Source: Synechococcus sp. HJ21-Hayes (GTDB taxonomy: Bacteria > Cyanobacteriota > Cyanobacteriia > PCC-6307 > Cyanobiaceae). From it: a DNA stretch of 64,000 nt. Shown here in pieces: positions 17,420 through 27,126 of the stretch. The position numbers were made by a program, and so were the translations under genes. Where the stretch lies: NCBI RefSeq assembly GCF_024345835.1, contig NZ_JAGQBW010000014.1:1-64000 (forward strand), in the 5' to 3' direction. Position 1 is the stretch's first letter, and every line of letters begins with the position of its first letter. The notes beneath the pieces are model-generated. The model ran no database searches, was not told the origin of the DNA, and saw only the letters and a program-made list of their open reading frames with translations.

Positions 17420-18784
17420 TTGGCGCTTCCTGTCGTCGCCATCATTGGGCGGCCCAATGTGGGCAAATCCACCCTGGTCAACCGTCTGTGCAAGAGCCGT
17501 GAGGCGATCGTGCACGACGAACCCGGCGTGACGCGCGATCGCACCTACCAGGAGGGCTACTGGGGGGATCGCACCTTCCGCGTGGTGGATACCGGCGGCC
17601 TGGTGTTCGACGACGACAGTGAATTCCTGCCGGAGATCCGCGAGCAGGCCAACCTGGCCCTGGCGGAAGCTGCCGTGGCGGTGGTGATCGCCGACGGCCA
17701 GCAGGGCCTGACGGCGGCCGATGAATCCATCGCCGAATGGCTGCGGGGCCAGAAGGTGCCCGTGCTGCTGGCGGTGAACAAGTGCGAGTCGCCCGATGCC
17801 GGCTTGGCCATGGCGGCGGAGTTCTGGAGCCTGGGCCTGGGTGAGCCCTATCCCGTGTCCGCGATTCACGGTGCCGGCACCGGTGATCTGCTCGACAAGG
17901 TGGTGGGCTATCTGCCGCCCGTGGAGGAGCAGGAGGGCGAAGAGCCGATTCAGATGGCGATCATCGGCCGCCCCAACGTGGGTAAGTCCAGCCTCCTCAA
18001 TGCGGTGTGCGGGGAGAAGCGGGCGATCGTGAGCCCGATTCGTGGCACCACCCGCGACACGATTGACACCACCATCGTGCGCGAGGGCAAGCCCTGGAAG
18101 CTGATCGACACCGCCGGTATTCGCCGCCGCCGCAGTGTCAGCTACGGCCCCGAATACTTCGGCATCAACCGCAGCTTCAAGGCGATCGAGCGCTCCGATG
18201 TGTGCGTGCTGGTGATCGATGCCCTCGATGGCGTTACCGAGCAGGATCAGCGCCTAGCGGGGCGGATTGAAGAAGACGGCCGCGCCTGCGTGATCGTGGT
18301 GAACAAGTGGGACGCCATCGAAAAGGACAGCCACACCATGCCGGCCATGGAGAAGGAGCTGCGCTCCATGCTCTATTTCCTGGACTGGGCCCCCATGGTC
18401 TTCACCTCCGCCCTCACCGGCCAGCGGGTGGACAGCATCTTTGCCATCGCCACGGTGGCGGTTGAGCAACACCGCCGTCGGGTGAGTACCTCGGTGGTGA
18501 ATGAGGTGTTGCGTGAGGCGGTGAGCTGGCGTTCGCCCCCCACCAGCCGGGGTGGTCGCCAGGGCCGCATTTACTACGGCACCCAGGTGGCCACACGGCC
18601 CCCGAGCTTCACCCTGTTCGTGAACGACCCCAAGCTGTTCGGTGACACCTACCGTCGCTACGTCGAACGGCAGATCCGCGAAGGCCTCGGTTTTGAAGGT
18701 TCTCCCCTCAAGCTCTTCTGGCGTGGCAAGCAGGAGCGCGATGCCGAGAAGGATCTGGCGCGTCAGCAGGCCCGCGGCCGCTGA
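17420..18784 (+). CDS. der: ribosome-assembly GTPase Der (EngA)
   Basis: 454 residues, full length. Double GTPase required for 50S ribosome assembly. The first G domain starts [20 protein letters not shown] (residues 4-23), with DTGG and NKCE; the second has [17 protein letters not shown] (about 180), DTAG and NKWD, and the C-terminal KH-like domain ends near residue 440. The TTG at 17420 is the only initiator that keeps the full first P-loop, so the start is firm. It leads the plus-strand run to proC. Confidence 0.97.
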   Translation: MALPVVAIIGRPNVGKSTLVNRLCKSREAIVHDEPGVTRDRTYQEGYWGDRTFRVVDTGGLVFDDDSEFLPEIREQANLALAEAAVAVVIADGQQGLTAADESIAEWLRGQKVPVLLAVNKCESPDAGLAMAAEFWSLGLGEPYPVSAIHGAGTGDLLDKVVGYLPPVEEQEGEEPIQMAIIGRPNVGKSSLLNAVCGEKRAIVSPIRGTTRDTIDTTIVREGKPWKLIDTAGIRRRRSVSYGPEYFGINRSFKAIERSDVCVLVIDALDGVTEQDQRLAGRIEEDGRACVIVVNKWDAIEKDSHTMPAMEKELRSMLYFLDWAPMVFTSALTGQRVDSIFAIATVAVEQHRRRVSTSVVNEVLREAVSWRSPPTSRGGRQGRIYYGTQVATRPPSFTLFVNDPKLFGDTYRRYVERQIREGLGFEGSPLKLFWRGKQERDAEKDLARQQARGR

Positions 18785-18815
18785 GGCGCGAGGGCTGTCG
18801 CAGGGATACGCCTAG

Positions 18816-19748
18816 ATGGATTGGTTGCGGCAGCTTCCCATCGGCCAGTACGTCGATGGCACGGGCAGTTGGCTGCGGAGCCTGGATCCGCGCCTGAAGC
18901 TGGCCTGGACCCTCGCCTTTCTGCTCACCCCGATCCTGGCAGGGCCAGGCTGGCGCCTGGCCCTGGTGGGGCTGCTGTTGTTGGTTACCGCCCTCAGCGG
19001 CTTGCCCTGGCGCCTCTGGCGGCAGAGCCTGCCGGTGTTGTTGGCCCTGGCCCTGCTGGTGGGCGTGCTGTCGGCCCTGCTGCCGGCAGGGGGCGTGGCC
19101 CCTGCCCAGCTGCAGCGCCCGCCGGCGGAGCTGCGCCTGGCGCCGGCGCAGCCTGGTGGCGAGCCGGTCAGCCGCAGCGGCACTCCCTGGGAGCTGCTGC
19201 GCTGGGGCCCGCTGCAGCTGGGGCCGGTGCCCCTCGGGCCCCTGGTGATCACGCGCCGCTCCGCTGAGCTCGGCATCAACGGCGCCACTCTGCTGTTCAC
19301 CCTCATTCAGAGCGCCAATCTGTTGCTGCTCACCACGCCGCCGGAGGCCCTGGTGTGGGCGCTCGCCTGGTGTATGGCGCCCCTGCGGCCCCTAGGGGTG
19401 CCGGTGGATCGGCTGGGGTTCACGCTGTTGCTGGCGCTGCGATTCCTGCCCCTGGTACAGGAGGAATTTCAAAATTTGTTGCGTTCGATTGCGACGCGCT
19501 CGGTGAACTTGCGCCGCCTGGGATGGCAGGCCTCCCTCGGCCTGGTGTTGGCCTTGGGGGAGCGGCTGCTGGCCAATGTGTTGTTGCGGGCCGAGCAGGG
19601 GGCGGAATCCCTGTTGGCCAGGGGCGGTCATTGGATCACACCCGCCCAGTTGCAGCGCAATGGCGTGTCCTCCAAGGGCCTGCAGCTACTGGTTGGCGTT
19701 GGCCTGGTGGTGATGCTGGGACTGCGGTGGAAGTACGGTGCCTTCTGA
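18816..19748 (+). CDS. EcfT/CbiQ-like transporter transmembrane protein
   Basis: 310 residues. Six to seven hydrophobic segments and the N-terminal SLDPRLKLAWTLAFLL pattern match the T component of energy-coupling-factor transporters. The cytoplasmic helix has the SIATRSVNLRR-like pattern and LRAEQGAESLLARGG, equivalent to the Ala-Arg-Gly signatures that contact the ATPases. Neither ATPase nor substrate-binding (S) subunits are nearby, so the substrate is unknown. Position between der and pipX is a conserved picocyanobacterial arrangement as far as I recall. Confidence 0.85.
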   Translation: MDWLRQLPIGQYVDGTGSWLRSLDPRLKLAWTLAFLLTPILAGPGWRLALVGLLLLVTALSGLPWRLWRQSLPVLLALALLVGVLSALLPAGGVAPAQLQRPPAELRLAPAQPGGEPVSRSGTPWELLRWGPLQLGPVPLGPLVITRRSAELGINGATLLFTLIQSANLLLLTTPPEALVWALAWCMAPLRPLGVPVDRLGFTLLLALRFLPLVQEEFQNLLRSIATRSVNLRRLGWQASLGLVLALGERLLANVLLRAEQGAESLLARGGHWITPAQLQRNGVSSKGLQLLVGVGLVVMLGLRWKYGAF

Positions 19749-19772
19749 TTGGTATCCCTCCCAACAGAACCC

Positions 19773-20039
19773 GTGAGCACGGAGCGCTACCTCAACCACC
19801 CCACGTTTGGCTTGCTGTATCGCGTTGCTGAAGCCGGAGAAGGGCGCGATCTCTACGCGACGCTCTATGCCCAGCGCATGTTTTTTGTGGTGACCCTGCA
19901 GGAGCGCGGCGCTCAATTTGAAGTGCTGCCGCTCATGGATGCGCGCCATCTGGCTGAACAGAACCTGGCCCGGGCCCGCCGGGAGGGGCCCGAAGCCCAT
20001 GCCCGCTGGCGACAATTGTTCGACCAGACCTTCATCTGA
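19773..20039 (+). CDS. pipX: PII-interacting protein X, NtcA coactivator
   Basis: 88 residues from GTG 19773. Small cyanobacterial regulator that swaps partners between PII (GlnB) and the nitrogen regulator NtcA, linking 2-oxoglutarate level to nitrogen-gene expression. The Tudor-like N-terminus is plain in RYLNHPTFGLLYRV and LYATLYAQRMFFVVTL, followed by two C-terminal helices (ARHLAEQNLARARREG). The GTG directly precedes the conserved domain; a TTG at 19749 is less likely. pipY starts 4 nt after the stop, the standard pipXY arrangement. Confidence 0.95.
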   Translation: MSTERYLNHPTFGLLYRVAEAGEGRDLYATLYAQRMFFVVTLQERGAQFEVLPLMDARHLAEQNLARARREGPEAHARWRQLFDQTFI

Positions 20040-20043
20040 AGCC

Positions 20044-20718
20044 TTGCCTGAGTTCGCTGCCGCCGCTGCTGCGTCCCTGGCGGAGCGGTATCAGGCCCTT
20101 CGGGCCCAGCTCCACCCCGGTACCCGCCTGCTGGCGGTGAGCAAGGGGCATCCGGCGGAGGCCATTCGCAGCCTGGCGGGCCTGGGCCAGCGCAGTTTTG
20201 CCGAGAGTCGGCTGCAGGAGGCCATCCCCAAGCAGGAGGCCCTGGCCGATCTTCCGCCGCTGGATTGGCACTTCATCGGCCGGCTGCAGGCCAACAAGGT
20301 GCGCCCCGTGCTCCGCCAGTTCGGCACGATCCATTCTCTCGATTCCCTGGCCCTGGCGGCACGGGTGGCCCGCATCGCCGCTGAGGAGGGCTGCCGACCT
20401 GCGTTGTTTCTGCAGGTGAAACTGCGCCCGGATCCCAGCAAAACCGGCTTCTCTGCGCCGGAGTTGCGGGAGCAGTGGCCCCAGTTCCAGCAGTTGCCGG
20501 GGGTGCGGATCGTGGGGCTGATGACCATGGCTCCCCTCGGTCTCAGCGCCGACCAGCGCCGCCCCCTCTTCGGCGAGTGCGCAGCCTTGGCCCAGGAGCT
20601 GGGCCTAACGGAGCTGTCGATGGGCATGAGTGGCGATTGGCCCGAGGCGGCGGCGGCCGGCAGCACCTGGGTGCGGCTTGGTTCCGTTTTGTTTGGTCCC
20701 AAACCTTGCCAGGGCTGA
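20044..20718 (+). CDS. pipY: YggS/PROSC-family PLP-homeostasis protein PipY
   Basis: 224 residues from TTG 20044. Single-domain fold-type III PLP-binding protein that buffers pyridoxal phosphate and affects amino-acid pools. [16 protein letters not shown] contains the PLP lysine, [16 protein letters not shown] follows, then [16 protein letters not shown], and [20 protein letters not shown] binds phosphate. The upstream frame overlaps pipX, so the TTG 4 nt after pipX is the best start. The gene is translationally linked to pipX. Confidence 0.94.
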   Translation: MPEFAAAAAASLAERYQALRAQLHPGTRLLAVSKGHPAEAIRSLAGLGQRSFAESRLQEAIPKQEALADLPPLDWHFIGRLQANKVRPVLRQFGTIHSLDSLALAARVARIAAEEGCRPALFLQVKLRPDPSKTGFSAPELREQWPQFQQLPGVRIVGLMTMAPLGLSADQRRPLFGECAALAQELGLTELSMGMSGDWPEAAAAGSTWVRLGSVLFGPKPCQG

Positions 20719-20762
20719 CGTGGGACGCTATTCAGGTCAATAGCCAAGCTCGAGGTTCCAAG

Positions 20763-21320
20763 GTGTCGTTGTTCTCCCGTCTGCGCGCTGTTGTCTCTGG
20801 TGACGACTACCTAGACGGTTACGACGACGACGATCTCGAGTACGACCAGTCCGACGTGCCCGAAACCAGCACCACCACTCGCTCGGGCGCCCTGGCCCTC
20901 ACCAGCGATTTCGAGGCGGTGGACCCCTTCGCTGGTAGCAATGTGATCGGCATGCCAGGAATTTCCTCCTCGGCTGCGGAAGTGGCGCTGATGGAGCCCC
21001 GCAGCTTCGATGAGATGCCCCGGGCGATTCAGGCCCTGCGTGAGCGCAAGACGGTGATCCTCAATCTCACGATGATGGAGCCCGATCAGGCCCAGCGGGC
21101 GGTGGATTTTGTGGCCGGCGGCACCTTCGCCATCGACGGTCACCAAGAGCGCGTGGGCGAGAGCATCTTTCTGTTCGCTCCCAGCTGCGTCACGGTGACC
21201 ACCGCCGCCAGCGAGGAGGCCTCCTCCCCCACGATCGTGTCCCGCCAGATGCCTCACGAGCAGGAAGCCGCCCCCAGCCCCGCCTGGGGCCGTTCGGACT
21301 TCGGGGTTAGCGTCGGCTGA
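20763..21320 (+). CDS. sepF: cell-division protein SepF
   Basis: 185 residues from GTG 20763. FtsZ-membrane anchor. The amphipathic N-terminus ([11 protein letters not shown]) is followed by an acidic disordered linker (about 15-75) and then the conserved SepF domain: [37 protein letters not shown], and [18 protein letters not shown] Ser/Pro/Ala-rich tail follows. It precedes proC as in other cyanobacteria. A second, minimal SepF-like protein occurs at 46811. Confidence 0.95.
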   Translation: MSLFSRLRAVVSGDDYLDGYDDDDLEYDQSDVPETSTTTRSGALALTSDFEAVDPFAGSNVIGMPGISSSAAEVALMEPRSFDEMPRAIQALRERKTVILNLTMMEPDQAQRAVDFVAGGTFAIDGHQERVGESIFLFAPSCVTVTTAASEEASSPTIVSRQMPHEQEAAPSPAWGRSDFGVSVG

Positions 21321-21339
21321 GTTCCGGCCCCTGGAGTCC

Positions 21340-22152
21340 TTGAGCAGCTTCTCCCCCACCACCTTCGGGGTGATCGGCCTGGGTCGCATGGCCCAGGCCT
21401 TGCTGTATCCCTTGATCGACAGTGGCCTGGTGCCCCAATCCGGCGTGCGGGCCGTGGTGGCCACGCAGGCCTCGGTAGAGGGCCTTGCTGCGGCCCGGCC
21501 CGGCCTTGCGGTGGCCACCGATCCGGCGGAGGCCTGGGGGGCCCCTGCGCTGTTGCTGGCGGTGAAGCCCCAGTTGCTCGATGTTGTGGCCGCGACAGTC
21601 CCGCCCCCCCCCGCTGAACCCCAGCTGCTGGTGTCGGTGTTGGCGGGGGTGACCCTGCAGCGCCTGCAGCGCTTGTTCCCGGGCCGCCGCATCGTGCGGG
21701 CCGTTCCTAACACCCCCTGCCTGGTGGGGGCGGGCCTCACGGGGCTGGCCTGGGGCGAGGGCATCAGCCTGGAGCAGCGGACCTGGGTGTTGCAGCTGTT
21801 CCGCCAGGTTGGTGATGTGTTCGAGCTGCCTGAGCCCCAGCTGGATGGTTTCCTGGCCCTCACCTCATCAGGCCCTGCCTTTGTGGCCTTGATGGCGGAA
21901 GCCATGGCTGATGGTGCCGTGGCCGCCGGCTTGCCGCGGCAGTTGGCCCAGCACCTAGCCCATCGCACCCTGGCCGGTACGGCGGCCCTTCTGGATCAGC
22001 AGGCGTTGCATCCCGGCCAGCTCAAGGACATGGTGACCAGCCCCGGGGGCACCACGATCGCAGGCCTACGCCAGCTGGAGAGGGCCGGCCTGCGTTCCGC
22101 TCTGCTCGAGGCGGTGCTGGCGGCGGCAGAGCGCAGCCGCCAGCTGGCCTGA
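21340..22152 (+). CDS. proC: pyrroline-5-carboxylate reductase
   Basis: 270 residues from TTG 21340. Final step of proline synthesis, NAD(P)H-dependent. The dinucleotide fold begins FGVIGLGRMAQALL, followed by LLAVKPQLLDVV, VRAVPNTPCLVGAG, and the C-terminal dimer helices with LTSSGPAFVALMAEAMADGA and LKDMVTSPGGTTIAGL. The gene ends the der-proC plus-strand run and is convergent with plsY. Confidence 0.96.
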   Translation: MSSFSPTTFGVIGLGRMAQALLYPLIDSGLVPQSGVRAVVATQASVEGLAAARPGLAVATDPAEAWGAPALLLAVKPQLLDVVAATVPPPPAEPQLLVSVLAGVTLQRLQRLFPGRRIVRAVPNTPCLVGAGLTGLAWGEGISLEQRTWVLQLFRQVGDVFELPEPQLDGFLALTSSGPAFVALMAEAMADGAVAAGLPRQLAQHLAHRTLAGTAALLDQQALHPGQLKDMVTSPGGTTIAGLRQLERAGLRSALLEAVLAAAERSRQLA

Positions 22153-22156
22153 GCCC

Positions 22157-22798
22157 TCAGCCTTCGAGCTTCTTCTGGCCCAGTCTGGGTTCGGTGCCGG
22201 CCAGCAGGCGTTCGATGTTGCTCCGGTGGCGCCAGATCACCAGCACCGCCGCCACGAGGGCCAGGGCGAGGTAGGCCGGGCGCAGGCCGGTGCCGCTGCT
22301 GGCAAAGGAGCCCAACATCAGCAGCGGCAGGCTGAGGGCGGCGATCACGCTGGAGAGCGACACGATCCGGCTAAGGCTGATCACCGCCAGGAAGATGCCG
22401 AAGCAGGCCAGTCCCACCGGCCAGTTGAGGCCCAGCAGCATGCCCAGGCCAGTGGCCACAGCCTTGCCACCGCGGCCCCCCAGCCACACCGGCCAGATGT
22501 GCCCCGCCAGGGCGGCCAGGCCTGTGGCCACCACCCACCAGTCGCTGGTGGGGGTGATGTCCAGGGGTTGCAGCAGGGCCTTGGCCAGCAGCACCGCGGC
22601 TGAGCCCTTGAGCACATCCACCAGAAACACCACCAGGGCAGGGGCTTTGCCGAACTGGCGCAGCACGTTGGTGGCCCCGGTGGAGCCGGATCCGAGGGTG
22701 CGGATGTCAACGCCCCGGAGCCAGCGACCCGCCAGATAACCGCTGGGGATTGAGCCCAGCAGATAGCCCGCCACCAGGGTGCAGAGAATCAGGATCAC
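22157..22798 (-). CDS. plsY: acyl-phosphate glycerol-3-phosphate acyltransferase
   Basis: 213 residues from a GTG at 22798. Integral membrane enzyme that starts phospholipid synthesis using acyl-phosphate. The signature GYLLGSIPSGYLAGRW, TLGSGSTGATNVLR, and the GGRGGKAVATGLG loop are all present. The GTG overlaps the stop of the DUF3086 gene by 4 nt; an ATG at 22852 would add 18 residues that lie inside that gene. Last gene of a five-gene minus-strand operon. Confidence 0.95.
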   Translation of the reverse strand: MILILCTLVAGYLLGSIPSGYLAGRWLRGVDIRTLGSGSTGATNVLRQFGKAPALVVFLVDVLKGSAAVLLAKALLQPLDITPTSDWWVVATGLAALAGHIWPVWLGGRGGKAVATGLGMLLGLNWPVGLACFGIFLAVISLSRIVSLSSVIAALSLPLLMLGSFASSGTGLRPAYLALALVAAVLVIWRHRSNIERLLAGTEPRLGQKKLEG

Positions 22799-23709
22799 AG
22801 CAGGTCGTCCTCCAAGGCGAGTTCGGATGGGGCAGCGGCGAAGGCCAGCCACACGGGGAATTGCAGCACTGGTACGTCCACCACCTGCTCGGCGGCATCC
22901 ACCACGATGAAGGGCAGTTCGCCCCGTTCCTCGAGCCGATCGGCCCGCTCGATCAGGGCGTCGGCCCGCTCGAACAGCACCACGCCACTGTTTGGGCCGA
23001 AGTCTTCACGGTTGAGGCCCAGGCAGTCCTGCAGGCCGCGGCGCCATTCCCCTAGCCGTTCGGGCTGCCCCGCCAGCACCAGGGTCTGGAAGCGCTCGCC
23101 ATAGAGCTCCCCGAGGATGGCGATGGCGGCGGCGGTGACCAGGGCATTGCGGTTGCGGCTGCCGGTACTTGGCTGGGCGCCTCGCCCCGCCTGGCTCAGG
23201 AACCAGTCCTCCAGCAGAGCCGCAGCCGACGGCTCCAGGCTGCGGCGCAGCTTCCAGGGATCGGCATAGAAGTCTGGCTGGCCTTGGAACTCCGCCAGGC
23301 GGGCGCGGATCAGGTCTTCGTCCTGGCTGAACAGCCCGGCGGCAGCAGGGGCTGCGGCGCTTGCTGCCGCCTCAGCAGGGGCTGCAGCGGCCGCCTGATC
23401 CAGGGGAGAGGGCTGCACTACCAGTGGCTGCACCACCAGTTCCATCTGCTCGGCGGACACCGCCAGTTCCTGCAGCGCTCCCACCAGGTAGTCCTGGAAG
23501 CCCTTGAGCCGGCGGGCGATGGCATCCGACTGCCCGGCAAACGTGCTGGTGATCTCCTGTTGCAGTTGGGCGCGCCGCCGCTCCAGCTCCTGGATCTCCT
23601 CCTCCAGGGCGGTGCGCTTCTGGCGTAGCTCGCTGAGGGCCAGGTCGATCCAGGGAGCGGCTGTCTCGCTTGAGGGCTCCGGGATGGGGGCGATGGGGGT
23701 GTCGCTCAT
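22795..23709 (-). CDS. DUF3086 protein
   Basis: 304 residues. A coiled-coil N-terminal half (LRQKRTALEEEIQELERRRAQLQQEI, about 27-52) is followed by an Ala-rich linker (about 107-130) and a conserved C-terminal domain with PDFYADPWKLRRSLEPSAAA and FIVVDAAEQVVDVPVLQFPV. The family is restricted to cyanobacteria, and its function is unknown to me. Both ends overlap neighbours by 4 nt (DUF3119 upstream, plsY downstream), arguing for a role with membrane lipids or envelope. Confidence 0.85.
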   Translation of the reverse strand: MSDTPIAPIPEPSSETAAPWIDLALSELRQKRTALEEEIQELERRRAQLQQEITSTFAGQSDAIARRLKGFQDYLVGALQELAVSAEQMELVVQPLVVQPSPLDQAAAAAPAEAAASAAAPAAAGLFSQDEDLIRARLAEFQGQPDFYADPWKLRRSLEPSAAALLEDWFLSQAGRGAQPSTGSRNRNALVTAAAIAILGELYGERFQTLVLAGQPERLGEWRRGLQDCLGLNREDFGPNSGVVLFERADALIERADRLEERGELPFIVVDAAEQVVDVPVLQFPVWLAFAAAPSELALEDDLL

Positions 23710-24098
23710 TGCAGATGGCTCAGGTGTTGGTTGAGCTGTTCGCGCAGGGTGGTGGCATCAAACAACACCGGCAACAGGTGAATGCTGCGCTGTTCGCGGA
23801 AATAGAACAGCACCGGCACCGGCTGCCAGAACAGCTTCCAGCCCAGCCACTCGCTGTAGGGGAAGCGCCGCAGCACGCTCGTGCCCCGCCACACCAGCAG
23901 TTCCGTGCAGCTGAACTGAAGGCGCAGTAGCTGGCTCTGCAGCAGCAGCACCAGGCCGAACAGGCTCACCACCAGGGCCGCCCAGGGGTTGAGCACCAGG
24001 CAGGCGAGGCCCAGGGCCACCACCCCCAGGGGGACCCAGGGCCGCGGCGCCAGGATCACGCCATCGTTGGGGTTGGGCAGTGGTTCGGCCGGTGTCAT
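23706..24098 (-). CDS. DUF3119 protein
   Basis: 130 residues from ATG 24098. Two adjacent hydrophobic stretches (VPLGVVALGLACLVL and ALVVSLFGLVLLLQ) form a membrane hairpin. A PH-like soluble region follows: LQFSCTELLVWRGTSVLRRF, SEWLGWKLFWQPVPVLFYFR, and SIHLLPVLFDATTLREQLNQ. It is a small cyanobacterial family without known function. The start overlaps nothing; its stop overlaps the DUF3086 ATG by 4 nt, and it begins 2 nt after the MlaE-type permease. Confidence 0.85.
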   Translation of the reverse strand: MTPAEPLPNPNDGVILAPRPWVPLGVVALGLACLVLNPWAALVVSLFGLVLLLQSQLLRLQFSCTELLVWRGTSVLRRFPYSEWLGWKLFWQPVPVLFYFREQRSIHLLPVLFDATTLREQLNQHLSHLQ

Positions 24099-24100
24099 GG

Positions 24101-24871
24101 TCAGTCGCCAAAGAGCAGTTGGGTGAGCACCACATCCATCAGGGACACGGTCACCAGAATCATCACCACGGCGCCCGTGGTGCTGGTGCCCACCTCCTTG
24201 GGGCCGCCCCGGGTGGTGAGCCCCCAGCCGCAGGCAATCACGGCGATCTGAAGGCCGAACACCACGGCCTTCACCAGCATGCCCGGCAGGTCTGAGGGCT
24301 CCATCCAGGTGCGCACGGAGTTCCAGAACACCGAGGGCGGGATGTTGTAGAGGGCGGTGCTGCTCAGCTGACCCGACCACACCGCCACCCAGAAGAACAG
24401 GAGGCACTGCACCGGGGTCATGATCAACATCGCCAGCACCCGAGGCACCACCAGGTACTGCACCGGATCGGTGCGCAGCATGGTGATGGCGTCGATCTGT
24501 TCAGTCACCTTCATGGTGCCCAGCTGGGCGGCGTAGGCCGTGGCCACCTTGCCGGTCATCAGCGTGGCGGTGAGGATCGGCGCGATCTCGCGTGCGAGCC
24601 CCAGGGCCAGGATCCCGCCCACGGTGGCGCCAGCACCCTGTTTGCTCAACTCCGCGGCCACCTGAATGTTGAACACCGTGCCGGCGGCCAGTCCGGTGAT
24701 CAGCACGATCAGAAAACTGCCGGGTCCGGCTTCCATCAGCTCGGCCATCAGGTCGTTGAAGCCCACCTGGCCGCGGGCGATGGCGGCCACAGCTTGCCCA
24801 CCGATCAGGGCGCTCTCACCGAGGCGCGTGAGCCAGCGGGGCCGCAGCCATTTGGGAACGGAACGTTGCAT
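24101..24871 (-). CDS. MlaE-type ABC transporter permease
   Basis: 256 residues. Permease of the MlaE/TGD1 family, which moves phospholipids or related lipids between envelope membranes; in plants the orthologue is the chloroplast lipid importer. The family phrases GPGSFLIVLITGLAAGTVFNIQ, the long cytoplasmic-face motif AREIAPILTATLMTGKVATAYAAQLGTMKVTEQIDA (about 95-130), and RVLAMLIMTPVQCLLF are present. The matching MlaF ATPase and MlaD binding protein are not in this window. The ATG overlaps the stop of the upstream symporter by one nucleotide (TGATG). Confidence 0.94.
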   Translation of the reverse strand: MQRSVPKWLRPRWLTRLGESALIGGQAVAAIARGQVGFNDLMAELMEAGPGSFLIVLITGLAAGTVFNIQVAAELSKQGAGATVGGILALGLAREIAPILTATLMTGKVATAYAAQLGTMKVTEQIDAITMLRTDPVQYLVVPRVLAMLIMTPVQCLLFFWVAVWSGQLSSTALYNIPPSVFWNSVRTWMEPSDLPGMLVKAVVFGLQIAVIACGWGLTTRGGPKEVGTSTTGAVVMILVTVSLMDVVLTQLLFGD

Positions 24872-26292
24872 CAGTGCACAGGCGTTTGGTGCTGGAGGTG
24901 AAGGCCCTTCTCCGGCCAATGGCGCATCACCACCAGGCCCAGCACCACCAGAACGGCGGGAATGATGCCCATGCACAGCCGAATGGCCACCAGGGCGCTG
25001 TTGGGTTGCACGATGCCGCGGCTGGCCACATAGCCGCTGAAGCTCATCAGGTTGCCAAAGAAGAACAGGGCAAAGCTGATGCAGATCTTCTGGGTGAACA
25101 CCATCCAGGCGCTGTATTGGCCAGCCGGTTTCTCCGGGTCGGCATCGATGGCATCCGGCAGCAGGGCCCAGGGGATGAGGTAGGCCGTGGAGGCCCCCAG
25201 ACCCACCAGCAGGATGGCCCCCAGCAGGGCTGTCAGTCGCAGGCCGTTGGCCAGGGATCCCAGGGGGGCGATGGCCGTGTCGAGGGGGATCAGCAGCATG
25301 GCGAGGAGGCAGCCAGCGATCCATAGCCAGGTGCCCCAATGCAGGGCCTGGATGCGGCCGCGGCGATGGGCCACGCTGGTCCACACCTGCAAGCCCACCA
25401 GGGTGCTCACCTGGAAGGGCAGCAGGATCCAGTTGCTCCAGCCCTCCGGCACGTGCATCACCACGGGCAGATAGATCAGCGCGGCGGTCTGCATGATCTG
25501 CAGGGCACACCACAGCAGCAGGTAGAGCCCCAGCACCCTCACGAAGCGACCGTTCTGGCGCACCCGCTTGAGCAGCCGGCGGGTGGTGCCGCTCTGGGCC
25601 TCGGGTTTTTGGCAATGGCGTGCCATCGGGGCGATGCCCCAGCCGCACAGGAGGGTGGAGGCCGTGATCAGTAGCCCTGAGAGCATCCCCACCTGCCAGT
25701 AGCTGGAGGCGTTCTGGTGGTCGCGCAACAGCAGCCCACCAAGCACGATCCCCACCAGCCCGGCAATGATCGAGCCGGTGAAGCGCGAGGTGTTCAACCG
25801 CGTGCGCAGCGACACGTCGGTGGTGAGTTCAGCGGCCAGGGCCGAGTAGGGCAGGTTGACGCAGGTGTAGAGGCTGTTGGCCACGATGGAGATCGCCACG
25901 AACACGGCGAACTTCACCCACTGGTTCCCGGGCGGCAGCCACCACATCAGGGCCATCGCCACACCCAGAGGCACGGCACTGCCCACGATCCAGGGCAGGC
26001 GGGGTCCCCAGCGGCTCTGGGTCTTGTCACTGAGCCAGCCCACCACCGGGTCGTTGATGGCATCCCAGAGGCGGGCCAGCATCAGCACCAGCCCAGCCAT
26101 CCAGGGCGGCAATCCCGCAGCGGCTGTGTAGAAGATGAACAGGTAGAAGCCAATCAGGGACGCGGCCATGCCGGTGCCGGCATCCCCCAGGCCGTAGGCC
26201 CACAGCAGGCGCTGGCGGGCGATCCCCCGCAGGCTTGCAGCATCACTGGGAGTGGATCGTTCAGGCGCGGCAGGCACGGAGGTGGAAGCCAA
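24871..26292 (-). CDS. GPH-family (MelB-like) sugar:cation symporter
   Basis: 473 residues with about twelve hydrophobic helices. The N-terminal half has the MelB/GPH hallmark YGLGDAGTGMAAS and the loop LWDAINDPVVGWLSDKTQSRWGPRLPW. LTTDVSLRTRLNTSRF and the later LIPWALLPDAIDADPEKPAGQ are also family features. Substrate is probably a glycoside, a pentoside or another polar compound; the sequence does not tell. It heads the operon that includes the MlaE-type permease and plsY, an unusual partner for lipid genes. Confidence 0.9.
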   Translation of the reverse strand: MASTSVPAAPERSTPSDAASLRGIARQRLLWAYGLGDAGTGMAASLIGFYLFIFYTAAAGLPPWMAGLVLMLARLWDAINDPVVGWLSDKTQSRWGPRLPWIVGSAVPLGVAMALMWWLPPGNQWVKFAVFVAISIVANSLYTCVNLPYSALAAELTTDVSLRTRLNTSRFTGSIIAGLVGIVLGGLLLRDHQNASSYWQVGMLSGLLITASTLLCGWGIAPMARHCQKPEAQSGTTRRLLKRVRQNGRFVRVLGLYLLLWCALQIMQTAALIYLPVVMHVPEGWSNWILLPFQVSTLVGLQVWTSVAHRRGRIQALHWGTWLWIAGCLLAMLLIPLDTAIAPLGSLANGLRLTALLGAILLVGLGASTAYLIPWALLPDAIDADPEKPAGQYSAWMVFTQKICISFALFFFGNLMSFSGYVASRGIVQPNSALVAIRLCMGIIPAVLVVLGLVVMRHWPEKGLHLQHQTPVH

Positions 26293-26379
26293 GGGCGCGG
26301 GTCCGAACGCAGGTCATAATGCTGCAGCTAGCCAGGCCGTAGGTCGGGCGAGGCGATGCCGCAGTACTCCTGTACTGAC

Positions 26380-26450
<71 letters not shown>

Positions 26451-26499
26451 TCGATCAAGTCCTCAGGGTGTTCGTAGAGCCCGCAGACATCACCTGCCC

Positions 26500-26712
26500 T
26501 CAGAGCTGGGGAATCAGGGGATGTTCAAACAGGCCGTTGAGGTAGTGCTGAACCACGGCCTGCTCCTTGCAGCCCTGTTGAAACAGAAAGCTCGCCACGG
26601 CGGATTGGAGCAGCCGGTATTGATCCCATTCGGGATGGCCGCCAATGAAGCCCGCCATCGCCTGAAAGAGATCCTCTGGGAATTCGTTTTCCACAGTTAC
26701 ATGGGGCGCCAT
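26500..26712 (-). CDS. DUF2811 small protein
   Basis: 70 residues from ATG 26712 (an ATG at 26733 would add seven residues). The segments ENEFPEDLFQAMAGFIGGHPEWDQYRL and LFQQGCKEQAVVQHYLNGLF match the cyanobacterial DUF2811 family, whose N-terminal strand and helix resemble ribbon-helix-helix proteins. No function is known to me. It stands alone next to tRNA-Gly. Confidence 0.75.
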   Translation of the reverse strand: MAPHVTVENEFPEDLFQAMAGFIGGHPEWDQYRLLQSAVASFLFQQGCKEQAVVQHYLNGLFEHPLIPQL

Positions 26713-26733
26713 CGCATCAGGAACTCCCGTCAT

Positions 26734-27126
26734 TCAGCTGCCTATGGGATCAAGAATCCATCACCCCACGGCCGAGCTCTCCCCGTCAACTGCCGGTCTC
26801 GGTCCGAGTCTTGCGAGGGTGGTGCTGGGATGGCGAGCTGTTGCAGTGCTTTTGGTGCATGCTGAGCCCTGGTGTTGCCGCAGCGCTTCTGGCGCCGTTG
26901 GTGCTGTCAAGTGGAGAACCGTTTTCCGGATCAATGGGCGTGCCCTCCTGCGGTGGCGTGAGTCTTGCCATCGGGATCTGTGGAAAACCTGGGGAGAATG
27001 GTCTCCGGGGTGTGGGGTGATTCGCTCTTTAGGGCTGCTGATCGATCGCCAGTGTCAGCGCCAGTAATCGCGATCAGTGGCGATTTTGCTGCGCCAGACC
27101 CATTGACGGCGGGGCGAGGTAGGCAG
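26734..27126. other. gene-poor stretch, nothing recognised
   Basis: About 390 nt between the DUF2811 gene and the end of glgX. Reading frames here are short and show no recognisable domain, and no tRNA or convincing hairpin was seen. It may hold the promoter of the DUF2811 gene and the 3' end of the glgX transcript. Confidence 0.4.
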
